Assembly (NCBI GenBank): GCA_002419145.1
Contig: DIFN01000008.1
Location: 34,317-44,252 of the forward strand
Source: Mageeibacillus sp. UBA5747
GTDB taxonomy: Bacteria > Bacillota > Clostridia > Saccharofermentanales > UBA5734
Direction of reading: 5' to 3'
Length of the DNA stretch: 9,936 nucleotides
The translations under genes were made by a program, and so were the position numbers. Under the pieces are notes generated by a model that saw only the letters and a program-made list of their open reading frames with translations, searched no databases and was not told where the DNA came from. Positions within the stretch are counted from its first letter, which is position 1; the number at the start of each line of letters is the position of its first letter. This document shows, piece by piece, positions 1 to 7,518 of the stretch.

Positions 1-58
1 TCCGGCTGTGGAGAAAAAAGCCGAGTCACAGCAAGCTCCAGGCCAGGTTAAAAAGTAA
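1..58 (+). CDS. C-terminal tail of an upstream gene (partial)
   Basis: Reading from base 2, an open frame encodes 18 residues (PAVEKKAESQQAPGQVKK) and stops at TAA 56-58. The Lys/Glu/Gln/Ala/Pro-rich content resembles the charged, disordered tail of a cytosolic protein, but family and function cannot be told from so little. Support comes from the intrinsic terminator about 70 bases downstream at 127-157, which implies a rightward transcript arriving from outside the window. Another frame, from base 3, is also open as far as a TGA at 126-128. Its Arg/Lys/Ser/Cys-rich translation looks less like a real protein. Moderate to low confidence. Confidence 0.45.
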   Translation, partial: PAVEKKAESQQAPGQVKK

Positions 59-126
59 AGTTGAGTGCAAATCCAACCAGTTTTTCACCTGTCATCAGAC
101 TGAATTGCTAGCATCAAGTGATTTGT

Positions 127-157
127 GAAAGAACCAGCCTGACCAGCTGGTTTTTTC
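127..157 (+). terminator. Rho-independent terminator
   Basis: A perfect 7-bp stem AACCAGC (132-138) / GCTGGTT (146-152) encloses a 7-base loop and runs into a T tract (151-156). The upstream GAAA run (127-130) can pair with TTTC at the end of the T tract and lengthen the stem. It should end the transcript coming from the left edge and insulates htrA from it. Confidence 0.8.
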
Positions 158-200
158 ATCTTGACCTAATTGTCACTGTGTAGATCATCCAGACATCTTA

Positions 201-247
201 TTTTCAATCAGCCTTCACATTTTCATCACATCGATCGGTTTTAATAA
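201..247 (+). promoter_or_regulatory. Candidate htrA promoter with TTTTCA-type repeats
   Basis: TTTTCAAT (201-208), CCTTCACA (212-219) and TTTTCATC (220-227) form closely spaced related octamers. The hexamer TCACAT also occurs twice, 11 bases apart (215-220 and 226-231). A weak -35/-10 pair can be drawn as TTTTCA (220-225), 16 bases, then TAATAA (242-247), so the repeats would overlap the -35. From memory, Bacillus subtilis htrA genes carry similar TTTTCA-type octamers recognised by the secretion-stress regulator CssR; applying that here is inference. The rest of 59-350 holds only the terminator, this region, a small CCTGT/ACAGG hairpin near 262-276 and the htrA ribosome binding site. Confidence 0.35.
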
Positions 248-334
248 AGATGGCGAAAAACCCTGTCCTCAACAGGATGGGGCCAGCGTGTTCTATTGGA
301 AGCCAAGCATACATACCTGCAAAACCTTTAATGT

Positions 335-344
335 AAGGAAGGTG
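335..344 (+). promoter_or_regulatory. Ribosome binding site fixing the htrA start
   Basis: AAGGAAGGTG lies just upstream of ATG 351, with AAGG at 339-342 followed by 8 bases. The in-frame GTG at 288, which would add 21 residues, has no comparable site, so 351 is chosen. Confidence 0.8.
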
Positions 345-350
345 ACTCAT

Positions 351-1556
351 ATGACAGAATCCAGTGAAACCAACAACCAAGCCAAACGCCGGACCGGACT
401 GATCGCAGCCTTTGTTACCGTCGCTTTGATTCTGACAGCAGCGACTGGTGTGGGTGTTTATTACGGGATCAACCGCCTGACGCCGGAAAGGTTAGGCCTT
501 ATGGTTCCAACGTCCGAAGCCACAGCTGCAAACCCTGAAGTGAACACCGAGAATAAACAGGATACTGCCACAGAAAGATCGGGCAAGTCCTTCAGCCTCG
601 AATCTTCGGCTGCCAGGACAGACACCGGCAGGGATGCCCTGTCCATCACGGAAATTGTCGCCCAGGGCAAGCCGGCGGTCGTTGCCATCGATACAGAGAC
701 GACAGTGGCAACTCCTTTTGGCCGCAACAGCATCATCCCCTCTGCTGGATCAGGTTTTATTATTTCGGCGGATGGCTATGTGGTGACCAACCACCATGTC
801 ATCAGTGGTGCCCAGAGTATCCGGGTGACCCTGGACAATGGGGATACCTATGAGGCTTCCTTGGCCGGTTCTGATCCGGCTAATGACATCGCAGTGCTTA
901 AAATCGATGGTAAGGATTTGCCTACTGTCCAGCTGGGTGAATCCTCAGACCTGGAGGTCGGCGAGCTGGCTGTGGCGATCGGCAATCCTCTGGGTGAACT
1001 CAGTGGGACCGTGACAGCTGGCATCATCAGTGCTCTGGACCGGACCATTACAGTCGATGGCCAGGATATGACCTTGCTCCAGACCGATGCGGCAATCAAT
1101 GCTGGTAATTCCGGCGGTGCGCTGTTCAACTCTTTTGGCGAAGTGATTGGCATCAATACAGCCAAAAACTCGGGTTCAGGTATTGAAGGCCTCGGCTTTG
1201 CGATCCCGATCGACCATGCCGAACCGATTATTGAGCAGCTGATTGAAAGAGGCTCGGTGCCCGAAGCACCCCGGATTGGCATCTATACCCAGGATGTTTC
1301 TGCTGAGATGGCGCAGCAATACGATCTGCCTGAAGGCGTCTATGTCGTACAGGTAGGAGAGGGCAGCCCCGCTGCTGCAGCTGGCATCCAGCGCGGTGAC
1401 GTGATCATCGCCATCAATGGCCAGGAGACCCTGACCACCGCTGCCATCAATGCTGTGAAAAACACCCTCCAGGCAGGCGACACCATGACTTTGACCATCA
1501 TTCGTGATGGAGAAAAGATGGAGATTCCTGTCATCCTGGCCGAAGCGACCACCTAG
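351..1556 (+). CDS. htrA: HtrA/DegP-type membrane-anchored serine protease with one PDZ domain
   Basis: This 401-residue protein is an S1C-family (trypsin-like) envelope protease that degrades or refolds misfolded exported proteins. The short cytoplasmic N-terminus with basic residues KRR (12-14) is followed by one membrane helix (about 17-40). A polar linker, low-complexity and likely disordered (about 41-95), places the protease outside the membrane. The catalytic triad is intact: His149 in TNHHV, Asp179 in ANDIAVL, Ser254 in GNSGG. A single PDZ domain follows (about 305-395), with the peptide-binding-type stretch GSPAAAAGIQRGDVI. One PDZ and an N-terminal anchor match the usual Gram-positive HtrA layout rather than the two-PDZ periplasmic DegP. 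It is probably transcribed alone from the repeat-containing region upstream. It converges on pcm with only 17 bases between the stop codons and no obvious terminator there. Family assignment is secure; the exact orthologue (HtrA, HtrB or YyxA type) is not. Confidence 0.95.
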   Translation: MTESSETNNQAKRRTGLIAAFVTVALILTAATGVGVYYGINRLTPERLGLMVPTSEATAANPEVNTENKQDTATERSGKSFSLESSAARTDTGRDALSITEIVAQGKPAVVAIDTETTVATPFGRNSIIPSAGSGFIISADGYVVTNHHVISGAQSIRVTLDNGDTYEASLAGSDPANDIAVLKIDGKDLPTVQLGESSDLEVGELAVAIGNPLGELSGTVTAGIISALDRTITVDGQDMTLLQTDAAINAGNSGGALFNSFGEVIGINTAKNSGSGIEGLGFAIPIDHAEPIIEQLIERGSVPEAPRIGIYTQDVSAEMAQQYDLPEGVYVVQVGEGSPAAAAGIQRGDVIIAINGQETLTTAAINAVKNTLQAGDTMTLTIIRDGEKMEIPVILAEATT

Positions 1557-1573
1557 AAGCAGGATAGCTGCCA

Positions 1574-2164
1574 TTAATCGTGACCCCAGCCGTATTTGCC
1601 ATGGAGCTCGACAAAACGGACGTCCTCGACCGGATGCTGGTGCATCAGGCCCTGGGCGTCTTTGGTGATCAGAAGCAGCTGCTGCCACGACGGTGGGCCA
1701 ACCGGGATGATCATCCGTCCGCCGGGTTTAAGCTGGGTAAATAGCTCGTCCGGGATTCTGGCGGCAGCAGCTGTGACCATGATCCGGTCATAAGGAGCGT
1801 GCTCGGGCCAGCCCAGGCTGCCATCTCCAATTTTGTACTGGATATTGGAAAATCCGAGCTGCTCCAGCCGGGCTTTTGCTGCGATCGACAGCTCGGCGAT
1901 GCGCTCGATGGTGCAGACTTTTTGGGCAAAATGGGCCAGTAGTGCAGTCTGATAACCAGATCCCGTGCCAATCTCAAGTACGGTGCAATCTGGGCCGACA
2001 TCGAGGATCCGCGTCATTTCAGCCACCAGGCTGGGCTGGGAGATGGTCTGGCCATAGCCGATCGGCAAAGGGCCATCGACCGAAGCCAAGGGCTTGTATT
2101 CCTCGTCCAGGAACAAAGTCCGGTCCAATTTCTCGAAATACGACCAAAGCGCTTCATTATCCAT
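1574..2164 (-). CDS. pcm: Protein-L-isoaspartate O-methyltransferase (PIMT)
   Basis: This 196-residue cytosolic enzyme uses S-adenosylmethionine to methylate abnormal L-isoaspartyl residues in aged proteins, starting their repair. The family signature GQTISQP is at residues 38-44. The SAM-binding motif I follows as VLEIGTGSGYQ (62-72), then GDGSLGW (113-119), a DRIMVTAAA strand (126-134), LKPGGRMIIPVG (145-156) and the C-terminal VRFVELHGKYGW (182-193). The N-terminus is shorter than in Escherichia coli Pcm, which carries an extra helix before this point. ATG 2164 is preferred over an in-frame TTG at 2194 because CCGGAG lies 9 bases before it. The start overlaps the stop of the GGDEF-EAL gene as ATGGATAA, so translation is probably coupled to that gene. 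Pcm is not common in Gram-positive fermenters, which makes its presence mildly notable. Family assignment is very secure. Confidence 0.95.
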   Translation of the reverse strand: MDNEALWSYFEKLDRTLFLDEEYKPLASVDGPLPIGYGQTISQPSLVAEMTRILDVGPDCTVLEIGTGSGYQTALLAHFAQKVCTIERIAELSIAAKARLEQLGFSNIQYKIGDGSLGWPEHAPYDRIMVTAAAARIPDELFTQLKPGGRMIIPVGPPSWQQLLLITKDAQGLMHQHPVEDVRFVELHGKYGWGHD

Positions 2165-4544
2165 TGTGATTGACTCCGGAAACGTCTCGATCAAGCTGCC
2201 TCAGGAACGCTTCGATTTGAGCAGCTGGCATCGGGCGTCCGTACAGATAACCCTGGATTGCATCGCAACCCAGATGGACCAGCAAATTGGCCTGTCCAAT
2301 TTCCTCGACTCCTTCAGCGACTGTTATGATTCCTAAAGCGCGGGCCATGGCGATCATACCCTGGATGATTTCAGCATCACGGGCATCGGTAGACAACGTG
2401 TCGATCAGTTTCTTGTCGATTTTCAGGAAATCAACTTGGAAAAGCTTGAGGTAGGCATAGGTGGAGTACCCTGTACCAAAATCGTCAATGGCGATGGCGA
2501 TGCCGATCTTTTTCAGTTCTCTGAAAATTTCACTGCAGGTCTCGGGTGCCAGCATGGCTAAACCTTCCGTGATTTCAAAAATGAGCCAGGCTGGATCGAC
2601 ACCGGTGTGGGTGATCGCTGACTGGACACACGCCAGAAAATCGCCATTTTCCAGTTGCAGGGGAGAGATATTGATTCCCATGTGTAAATTCAAACCATGC
2701 CGTTTGTTCCAGATAGTGATCTGGTGCATGGCTTCCAACATGGCAAACTGTCCCAGACGGAGAATTCCCCCCGTTTCTTCAGCTGCCGGGATAAATTCGG
2801 CTGGACTGACAAATCCCAGCGAGGGCGAATGCCAGCGCAGCAGAGCCTCAAGCCCGATCAGGACCTGACCATCTGCAGAGTATTGCGGTTGAAAATCCAA
2901 CGAAAATTCCTTGGCCAATACAGCATTGCGCAGAGCCATCTCGATATCGTTGCGTCGACGGACGGCAACATGAGTCGACTGACTGTAAAAAGAATAGGCA
3001 CTGGATTTTTTGTCTTTGGCTTGCTCGACAGCTGTTTTGGCGCATTTGAGCAGATCCGTCCGGTCTGAGGCATTTTCCGGATAGGCTGCGATGCCGATCC
3101 GGATCCCGACGTGCAGTGTGAACGGTCCAACTTCGATGGGCGCTTCCAGTACGATCAACAGCTGCTCCAGCTTTTCACGGATAGCCCGGAGGTCCGGGCT
3201 GCAACTGCATAGAAGTGCAAATTCATCCCCGCCCAGGCGAGCTGAGATCGTGCTGGGATCCTCTTGAAAGCGATTCAGGCGGCGGGCAATTTCCTGTAAA
3301 ACCTGGTCGCCGGTTTCCTGCGTGTACAAATCATTGACTGCCCTGAACCGAGTCAAATCAATAATGGCCAGATAGACCGGGTGGTCAGAGGTCGCTTTGA
3401 GAATCTCTCGGTCGACCAGAGCCAGAAAATGGTTCCGGCTGAAAAGCCCTGTCAGGGTATCATGACACAAAGTGTGGCTGAGCTCATCATTTAGATCCTG
3501 AAGCTGACGGGTTCGCTCCAGGATGCGCTTCTGCAAGCTGTCGTTGTACTCGGTCCGTTCTGCCAGCAGTTTTTCCAGCGACAGTCTTGTCTGGTTTCCC
3601 AGGCTGGCCAACAGGTAGATGATCAGGATCGCGGAAAAATACAAAAGCTCGATCGATCGGATGCCCTGAATGACCAGTGCCACAATGGGCAAAGAAAGGA
3701 TCAGGATCACAAGGCTGATGGACTGGGCATTCGAGAGCGAAAACGCGGCTGCATCTGGTTTGCCGAACGCAACATGCTGGTAGCTGGTCCGCAAGCTGTT
3801 GGCCAATAAGAGCAGGGAAGCCAGGTAGAGCCAGTCTGCGAGTCCGTTGGGCACATACTGGTCATTGAGTATCTGGATGATGTACAGGTAATCAGCTGCG
3901 TAAAACTGGATCAGGGCCACAAAGGACAGCCAGTGACCACTGTCATTTTGCTGTGGCAGGGCAGAAATGACGATAGCCAGCAGGATGGCCAGGGAGATGG
4001 TATCGATGATCAGATAAACAAATGCAATGATGTGTTCGAAATCAGAGATGAATTCCCGCTTAAAAAACAAGTACGAAACAACGCCGATCGCAATCAGACT
4101 AACTGTGGCCAGATTGAGAATAAACTGGACGGTGGGCCAACGGTGAAGATTGCTGAGCGCAAAGAGGACTATAGCAACCAAAAAGCACAGATTGGTCAGC
4201 AGATAAAGTGCGGTCATGACCGCGCTGTCAGCAGGGTCGATTTGAAAGATCTGGTTCATGATGCTCCAGGCAGTTTCCAGAAGCGCGAAGCAAAAGACGC
4301 CTGCCGTATAGAAAATCGCCGCACGATGGTTGGCCGTTTTGAGCAGAAGAACCGGGACCATTAAGAGCAGCGCCCAGCTGATCATCAGGGGTGCTATAAG
4401 ATCACCCACCCATTCCAAGCCGAGCCAGGCCTGGAGAGAGTGTATCAGCATGAAGACCGCAGGGACTCCCCACAAAACATAGGGCCGGTCCGCAAGGGTC
4501 TTGTTCATCGTCTTTCGATTTCCCGACATATTGAAGCTTGTCAT
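2157..4544 (-). CDS. Multi-spanning membrane GGDEF-EAL cyclic-di-GMP enzyme
   Basis: This 795-residue protein is predicted both to make and to break cyclic di-GMP. Residues about 22-315 hold roughly ten hydrophobic segments, a membrane sensor module I cannot assign to a named family. A coiled-coil-like stretch (about 320-358) leads to a GGDEF domain (about 355-520) and an EAL domain (about 530-785). The cyclase site looks complete: Asp396, Asn404, Asp413 and GGDEF at 438-442. The usual inhibitory RxxD motif is absent; the equivalent place reads DPST. The phosphodiesterase site also looks complete: EAL 566-568, Asn625, Glu657, the Asp pair 687-688 in DDFGTGYS, Lys708, Glu744, Gln764. Both activities are therefore plausible, with the membrane part tuning the balance. 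The start is uncertain: ATG 4544 gives the longest form but has only a poor ribosome site. Met codons at 4529 and 4508 are alternatives, and 4508 would drop 12 residues. It overlaps pcm by 8 bases. Confidence 0.93.
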   Translation of the reverse strand: MTSFNMSGNRKTMNKTLADRPYVLWGVPAVFMLIHSLQAWLGLEWVGDLIAPLMISWALLLMVPVLLLKTANHRAAIFYTAGVFCFALLETAWSIMNQIFQIDPADSAVMTALYLLTNLCFLVAIVLFALSNLHRWPTVQFILNLATVSLIAIGVVSYLFFKREFISDFEHIIAFVYLIIDTISLAILLAIVISALPQQNDSGHWLSFVALIQFYAADYLYIIQILNDQYVPNGLADWLYLASLLLLANSLRTSYQHVAFGKPDAAAFSLSNAQSISLVILILSLPIVALVIQGIRSIELLYFSAILIIYLLASLGNQTRLSLEKLLAERTEYNDSLQKRILERTRQLQDLNDELSHTLCHDTLTGLFSRNHFLALVDREILKATSDHPVYLAIIDLTRFRAVNDLYTQETGDQVLQEIARRLNRFQEDPSTISARLGGDEFALLCSCSPDLRAIREKLEQLLIVLEAPIEVGPFTLHVGIRIGIAAYPENASDRTDLLKCAKTAVEQAKDKKSSAYSFYSQSTHVAVRRRNDIEMALRNAVLAKEFSLDFQPQYSADGQVLIGLEALLRWHSPSLGFVSPAEFIPAAEETGGILRLGQFAMLEAMHQITIWNKRHGLNLHMGINISPLQLENGDFLACVQSAITHTGVDPAWLIFEITEGLAMLAPETCSEIFRELKKIGIAIAIDDFGTGYSTYAYLKLFQVDFLKIDKKLIDTLSTDARDAEIIQGMIAMARALGIITVAEGVEEIGQANLLVHLGCDAIQGYLYGRPMPAAQIEAFLRQLDRDVSGVNHNG
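2174..2179 (-). promoter_or_regulatory. Ribosome binding site fixing the pcm start
   Basis: On the minus strand CCGGAG precedes ATG 2164 by 9 bases. It lies inside the final codons of the GGDEF-EAL gene, consistent with re-initiation by terminating ribosomes. Confidence 0.7.
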
Positions 4545-4550
4545 GATTTA

Positions 4551-4580
4551 TTTATACCCCATTTCAACAAGCTTTGTCTC
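4551..4580 (-). promoter_or_regulatory. Candidate promoter of the GGDEF-EAL gene
   Basis: On the minus strand GAGACA (4580-4575) is followed after 18 bases by TATAAA (4556-4551). Only 6 bases separate the -10 from ATG 4544, so the transcript would start at or just before that codon. That means either leaderless translation or use of an internal start such as 4508. The motif AAGCTT(T)GTC occurs on both sides of the -10 (plus-strand 4534-4542 and 4569-4578). Confidence 0.4.
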
Positions 4581-4596
4581 GACCTTGAATGGACAA

Positions 4597-4641
4597 CAAC
4601 CAATTCATCAGCCTGCGGCCTGGCCATTCTTGCTTTGGTTG
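4597..4641 (-). other. Inverted repeat in the hydroxylase/GGDEF-EAL gap
   Basis: CAACCAA (4597-4603) and TTGGTTG (4635-4641) are a perfect 7-bp inverted repeat with a 31-base loop, downstream of the hydroxylase stop. There is no U tract, so it is not a convincing terminator. Read-through from the hydroxylase genes into the GGDEF-EAL gene remains possible. Confidence 0.25.
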
Positions 4642-4677
4642 GCCTGAAAGTCCTGTTGATGGACCGCCTCCTGGCGT

Positions 4678-7518
4678 TTAGTTCTGCATCCCGCGCCAGA
4701 CGTCTTCCGGGCGCATCGGCAGATGATTCAGGCGAACCCCGCTAGCCTGGTAGATGGCCTCGGCAATCGCAGGGGCGGGTGTATTGATCACGACCTCACC
4801 GATCGATTTGGCTCCGAAAGGTCCGGTTGGCTCGCTCGATTCTTCAAAAGCGATCTGGATGCGCCCGATATCGGCTCGAGTCGGGATTTTATACTGTAGA
4901 AATGAGTTTGTTGCGATCTGGCCATTTTTACCGTAGCGGACTTCCTCATAGAGAGCGAGGCCGATGCCCTGGACGATGCCGCCTTCTGCCTGGATGCGGG
5001 CCAGGTTGGGATTGATGACCTTGCCACAGTCGACGACGCCCGCATAATCGAGCACCCGGACCTGGCCAGTCGCCGGGTCAAGCTCGATCCGCGCAAATCC
5101 GGCCATGTAAGGTGGGGGACTGGTCGGGCTGCCAAAGCTGCCCGAGCCGGAGAGCGTCTTGCCTTGCGGTCCGGAGGAAAGCTTCTCCGCCAGGTCGCGC
5201 AACTCGATCGGTTCACCATCGAGGACAAGGATCATACCATCGCCAAGATCAAGATTGTTTACATCCAGCTGATAGCGGCTGGCTGCTTCGGCAAGAATCT
5301 GTTTTTTCAGGTCTTCACAGGCTGCAACGACCGCTCGGCCGGTGACATAGGTGCCACTTGAGGCATAGGAACCGGGATCGTAGGGCGTGATGTCGGTGTC
5401 AGCCACGATCGGGATGATGGTGCCAAGCGATGTGTTCAATACTTCGGCCGCCATCTGGGTCAGGATGGTGTCGGCTCCGGTTCCAATGTCGGTTGGACTC
5501 ATCAGCAGGGAGAAATCGCCGCTTTCATTGAGCTGGACTTTGACTGTGGAGACGTCGACATGGGCGATGCCAGAACCTTGCATGGTGATCGCCATGCCAG
5601 TGGCACGGATCTTGCCGTCGGACAGCACTTCACGGCGCGGCTCGCGTTCCCAGCCGATCAGTTCTTTGCCTTTCTCAATGCAGCGGTCGAGCGCACTGCT
5701 CAGGATATGCTTGTTGTAGGCGACGGTCTTTTCACCCTCGCGGACGATGTTCATTAGCCTGAGCTCGGCCGGGTCAATATCGAGCGTATCTGCCAGCTCA
5801 TTGACAATCGATTCAACAAAGAAGGCCCCTTGGGTGGCCCCGTAACCGCGGAAAGCGCCGGCGGGCATTTTGTGGGTGTAGATGACCTTGGCCGAAAAGC
5901 GGGCGTGCTCGAGTTTGTTGTATAACGGCAAGGACTTCTCACCGACCAAACCGAGGGTGGTCCAGCCGTGCAGGCTGTACGCGCCCTGGTCCGAGAGGGC
6001 ATCGACGGTCAGAGCCCGGATCGTGCCATCACGGTTGGCTCCGATCTTGACGGTTGCTTTCATGGCGTGGCGGCTGTTAGACGCCGTATAGGTTTCCTGG
6101 CGCGTATAGACGATCTTGGCCGGCTTGCCTGTTTTCAGGGTGACGATCGCGGGGAAAATTTCTGTGACCGAGGTCTGCTTGGCACCAAACCCACCGCCGA
6201 CGCGGGGCTTGATCACGCGGATCCGGCCGGAGGGCAGTCCGAGGGCCAGGGAGAGCTGACGCTTGATGTGGAAGGGGACCTGGGTTGAGGAAATGACGAC
6301 GAGCCGGTTCCACTGGTCAAGATAGGAGTAGCTGCGGAAGGTCTCCATCATCGACTGGGCTTGGGCCTGAGTCTGGTAGGTCCGCTCCAGCACGACGTCG
6401 CAATCATCAAATACAGATGCGTCGCGCGCACCAAAGGTGTAATCGTGAGCGCCCATGATGTTGTGGCTGATGTCGGGTTTGCCGACCGTGTCCGGCAAAT
6501 GGAACACCATGTGGTCCGGCTCGTGGACGAGTGTTTCGCCTTTGAGAGCATCCTCTATGGTCAGGACAGCGGGCAAGATCTCATAGTCGACCTTGATCAG
6601 GCGCATCGCTTTGAGGGCGGTCCGTTCCGAATCAGCAGCGATGATCGCGACCTCGTCTCCGGCATAGCGCACCTCGCGATCGAGGATCAGGCGATCATAG
6701 GGGGATGGTTCGGGGTAGGACTGGCCGGCCAGCGTGAAACGGGTCTGGGGCACGTCCTCCCAGGTCAGGATCAGTTCGACTCCTGGTACCTTGTGCGCCT
6801 TGCTGGTGTCGATGCTGCGTATGCGGGCATGGGCATGGGGTGAACGCAGGATCTTGATCACGAGGGCATCCGGAGCAGCGAGGTCGTCGGTGTAGACGGC
6901 TTTGCCATGCAGGATCGAGCGGCTGTCGAGCTTTTCGACCGCTTTGCCGACTGAGGTCCCCCTGAGCTTGCCATGCAGATCTGCTGCATGGGCCAGGCTT
7001 TTGTGTGGAGCAGGGTTGATGGCGACCGTGTCGGCTGGCTGGGCATCCCGACCAGCCAGATAGCGGCGAATCGCACGCAACTGGCCGACATAACCGGTAC
7101 AGCGGCAGAGGTTGCCTAAAAGAAATGAGTTGATCTCGTCATCGCTGACCGTCTGGACAGCATCGGCGGAACGCGTCAGGAGCTTGTTTTTCAGGGCGAT
7201 GGTGGACAGGATCAGGCCGGGACTGCAGTAGCCGCACTGGTCGGATCCTTCGCCAGCCAGGCAGCTGGCTACCTGTTCGACCTCGTCGTGCAAGCCCTCG
7301 ATCGTCTGGATGCGCTTGCCTTCGGCTTGCCAGGCCAGGGTGGAGCAGGACAGGATCGGCTCGCCGTCGGCAAGGACGGAACAGAGGCCGCAATTGCTGG
7401 TGTCGCAGCCACGCTGGACAGATTTATATCCCAGATTGCGCAGAACGTCGAGCAGGACGTCAGCGGGGTCCACTTCGACCGCGTGCTTTTTCTGGTTGAC
7501 GGTTAGTTGGATCAGCAT
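4678..7518 (-). CDS. xdhD: XdhD-like molybdenum hydroxylase, fused [2Fe-2S] and molybdopterin subunit
   Basis: This 946-residue protein fuses the small iron-sulfur and large Mo-binding subunits of the xanthine dehydrogenase superfamily, which hydroxylate heterocycles or aldehydes using water. The plant-type [2Fe-2S] ligands are Cys38, Cys43, Cys46 and Cys58. The second cluster uses Cys95, Cys98, Cys138 and Cys140 in CGYC and CRC. A linker (about 155-195) precedes the hammerhead domain (about 200-320). Moco-binding regions follow, with GGGFGAK (441-447), AFRGYG (555-560) and DIGTGADT (677-684). The catalytic Glu is present as Glu908 in GAKSIGE. The fused layout, the phrase GQSYPEPSPYDR and the separate FAD subunit match E. 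coli XdhD/YgfM (putative selenate reductase) and clostridial selenium-dependent xanthine dehydrogenases. Unlike E. coli XdhD as I recall it, the Fe-S cysteines here are complete. Substrate and selenium dependence cannot be read from sequence. It starts inside the FAD gene's stop (ATGCTGA) behind a strong ribosome site. No maturation genes are in the window. Confidence 0.92.
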   Translation of the reverse strand: MLIQLTVNQKKHAVEVDPADVLLDVLRNLGYKSVQRGCDTSNCGLCSVLADGEPILSCSTLAWQAEGKRIQTIEGLHDEVEQVASCLAGEGSDQCGYCSPGLILSTIALKNKLLTRSADAVQTVSDDEINSFLLGNLCRCTGYVGQLRAIRRYLAGRDAQPADTVAINPAPHKSLAHAADLHGKLRGTSVGKAVEKLDSRSILHGKAVYTDDLAAPDALVIKILRSPHAHARIRSIDTSKAHKVPGVELILTWEDVPQTRFTLAGQSYPEPSPYDRLILDREVRYAGDEVAIIAADSERTALKAMRLIKVDYEILPAVLTIEDALKGETLVHEPDHMVFHLPDTVGKPDISHNIMGAHDYTFGARDASVFDDCDVVLERTYQTQAQAQSMMETFRSYSYLDQWNRLVVISSTQVPFHIKRQLSLALGLPSGRIRVIKPRVGGGFGAKQTSVTEIFPAIVTLKTGKPAKIVYTRQETYTASNSRHAMKATVKIGANRDGTIRALTVDALSDQGAYSLHGWTTLGLVGEKSLPLYNKLEHARFSAKVIYTHKMPAGAFRGYGATQGAFFVESIVNELADTLDIDPAELRLMNIVREGEKTVAYNKHILSSALDRCIEKGKELIGWEREPRREVLSDGKIRATGMAITMQGSGIAHVDVSTVKVQLNESGDFSLLMSPTDIGTGADTILTQMAAEVLNTSLGTIIPIVADTDITPYDPGSYASSGTYVTGRAVVAACEDLKKQILAEAASRYQLDVNNLDLGDGMILVLDGEPIELRDLAEKLSSGPQGKTLSGSGSFGSPTSPPPYMAGFARIELDPATGQVRVLDYAGVVDCGKVINPNLARIQAEGGIVQGIGLALYEEVRYGKNGQIATNSFLQYKIPTRADIGRIQIAFEESSEPTGPFGAKSIGEVVINTPAPAIAEAIYQASGVRLNHLPMRPEDVWRGMQN

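Noticed and set aside
288..350. GTG start at 288 giving HtrA a 21-residue N-terminal extension
   Set aside because: No ribosome site precedes it, the extension looks unlike a protein N-terminus, and ATG 351 has a clear AAGGAAGGTG upstream.
848..1282. Long minus-strand open frame inside htrA
   Set aside because: It lies wholly within a secure gene on the other strand, is rich in Ser/Pro and shows no domain; a codon-bias shadow.
2165..2194. TTG start at 2194 for pcm
   Set aside because: No good ribosome site; ATG 2164 has CCGGAG at proper spacing and forms a compact overlap with the preceding gene.
4597..4641. Inverted repeat after the hydroxylase gene as a transcription terminator
   Set aside because: A 31-base loop, an AT/GC-mixed 7-bp stem and no U tract make intrinsic termination unlikely.
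5387..6843. Several plus-strand open frames across the hydroxylase gene (for example 5387-5719 and 6361-6843)
   Set aside because: They are antisense to a gene with complete cofactor motifs and show no recognisable protein features.
7512..7518. TGC-TGA at the end of the FAD subunit read as selenocysteine
   Set aside because: The stop is followed at once by the overlapping start of the next gene. The protein already has full length, and selenium in this enzyme class is a labile cofactor rather than encoded selenocysteine.
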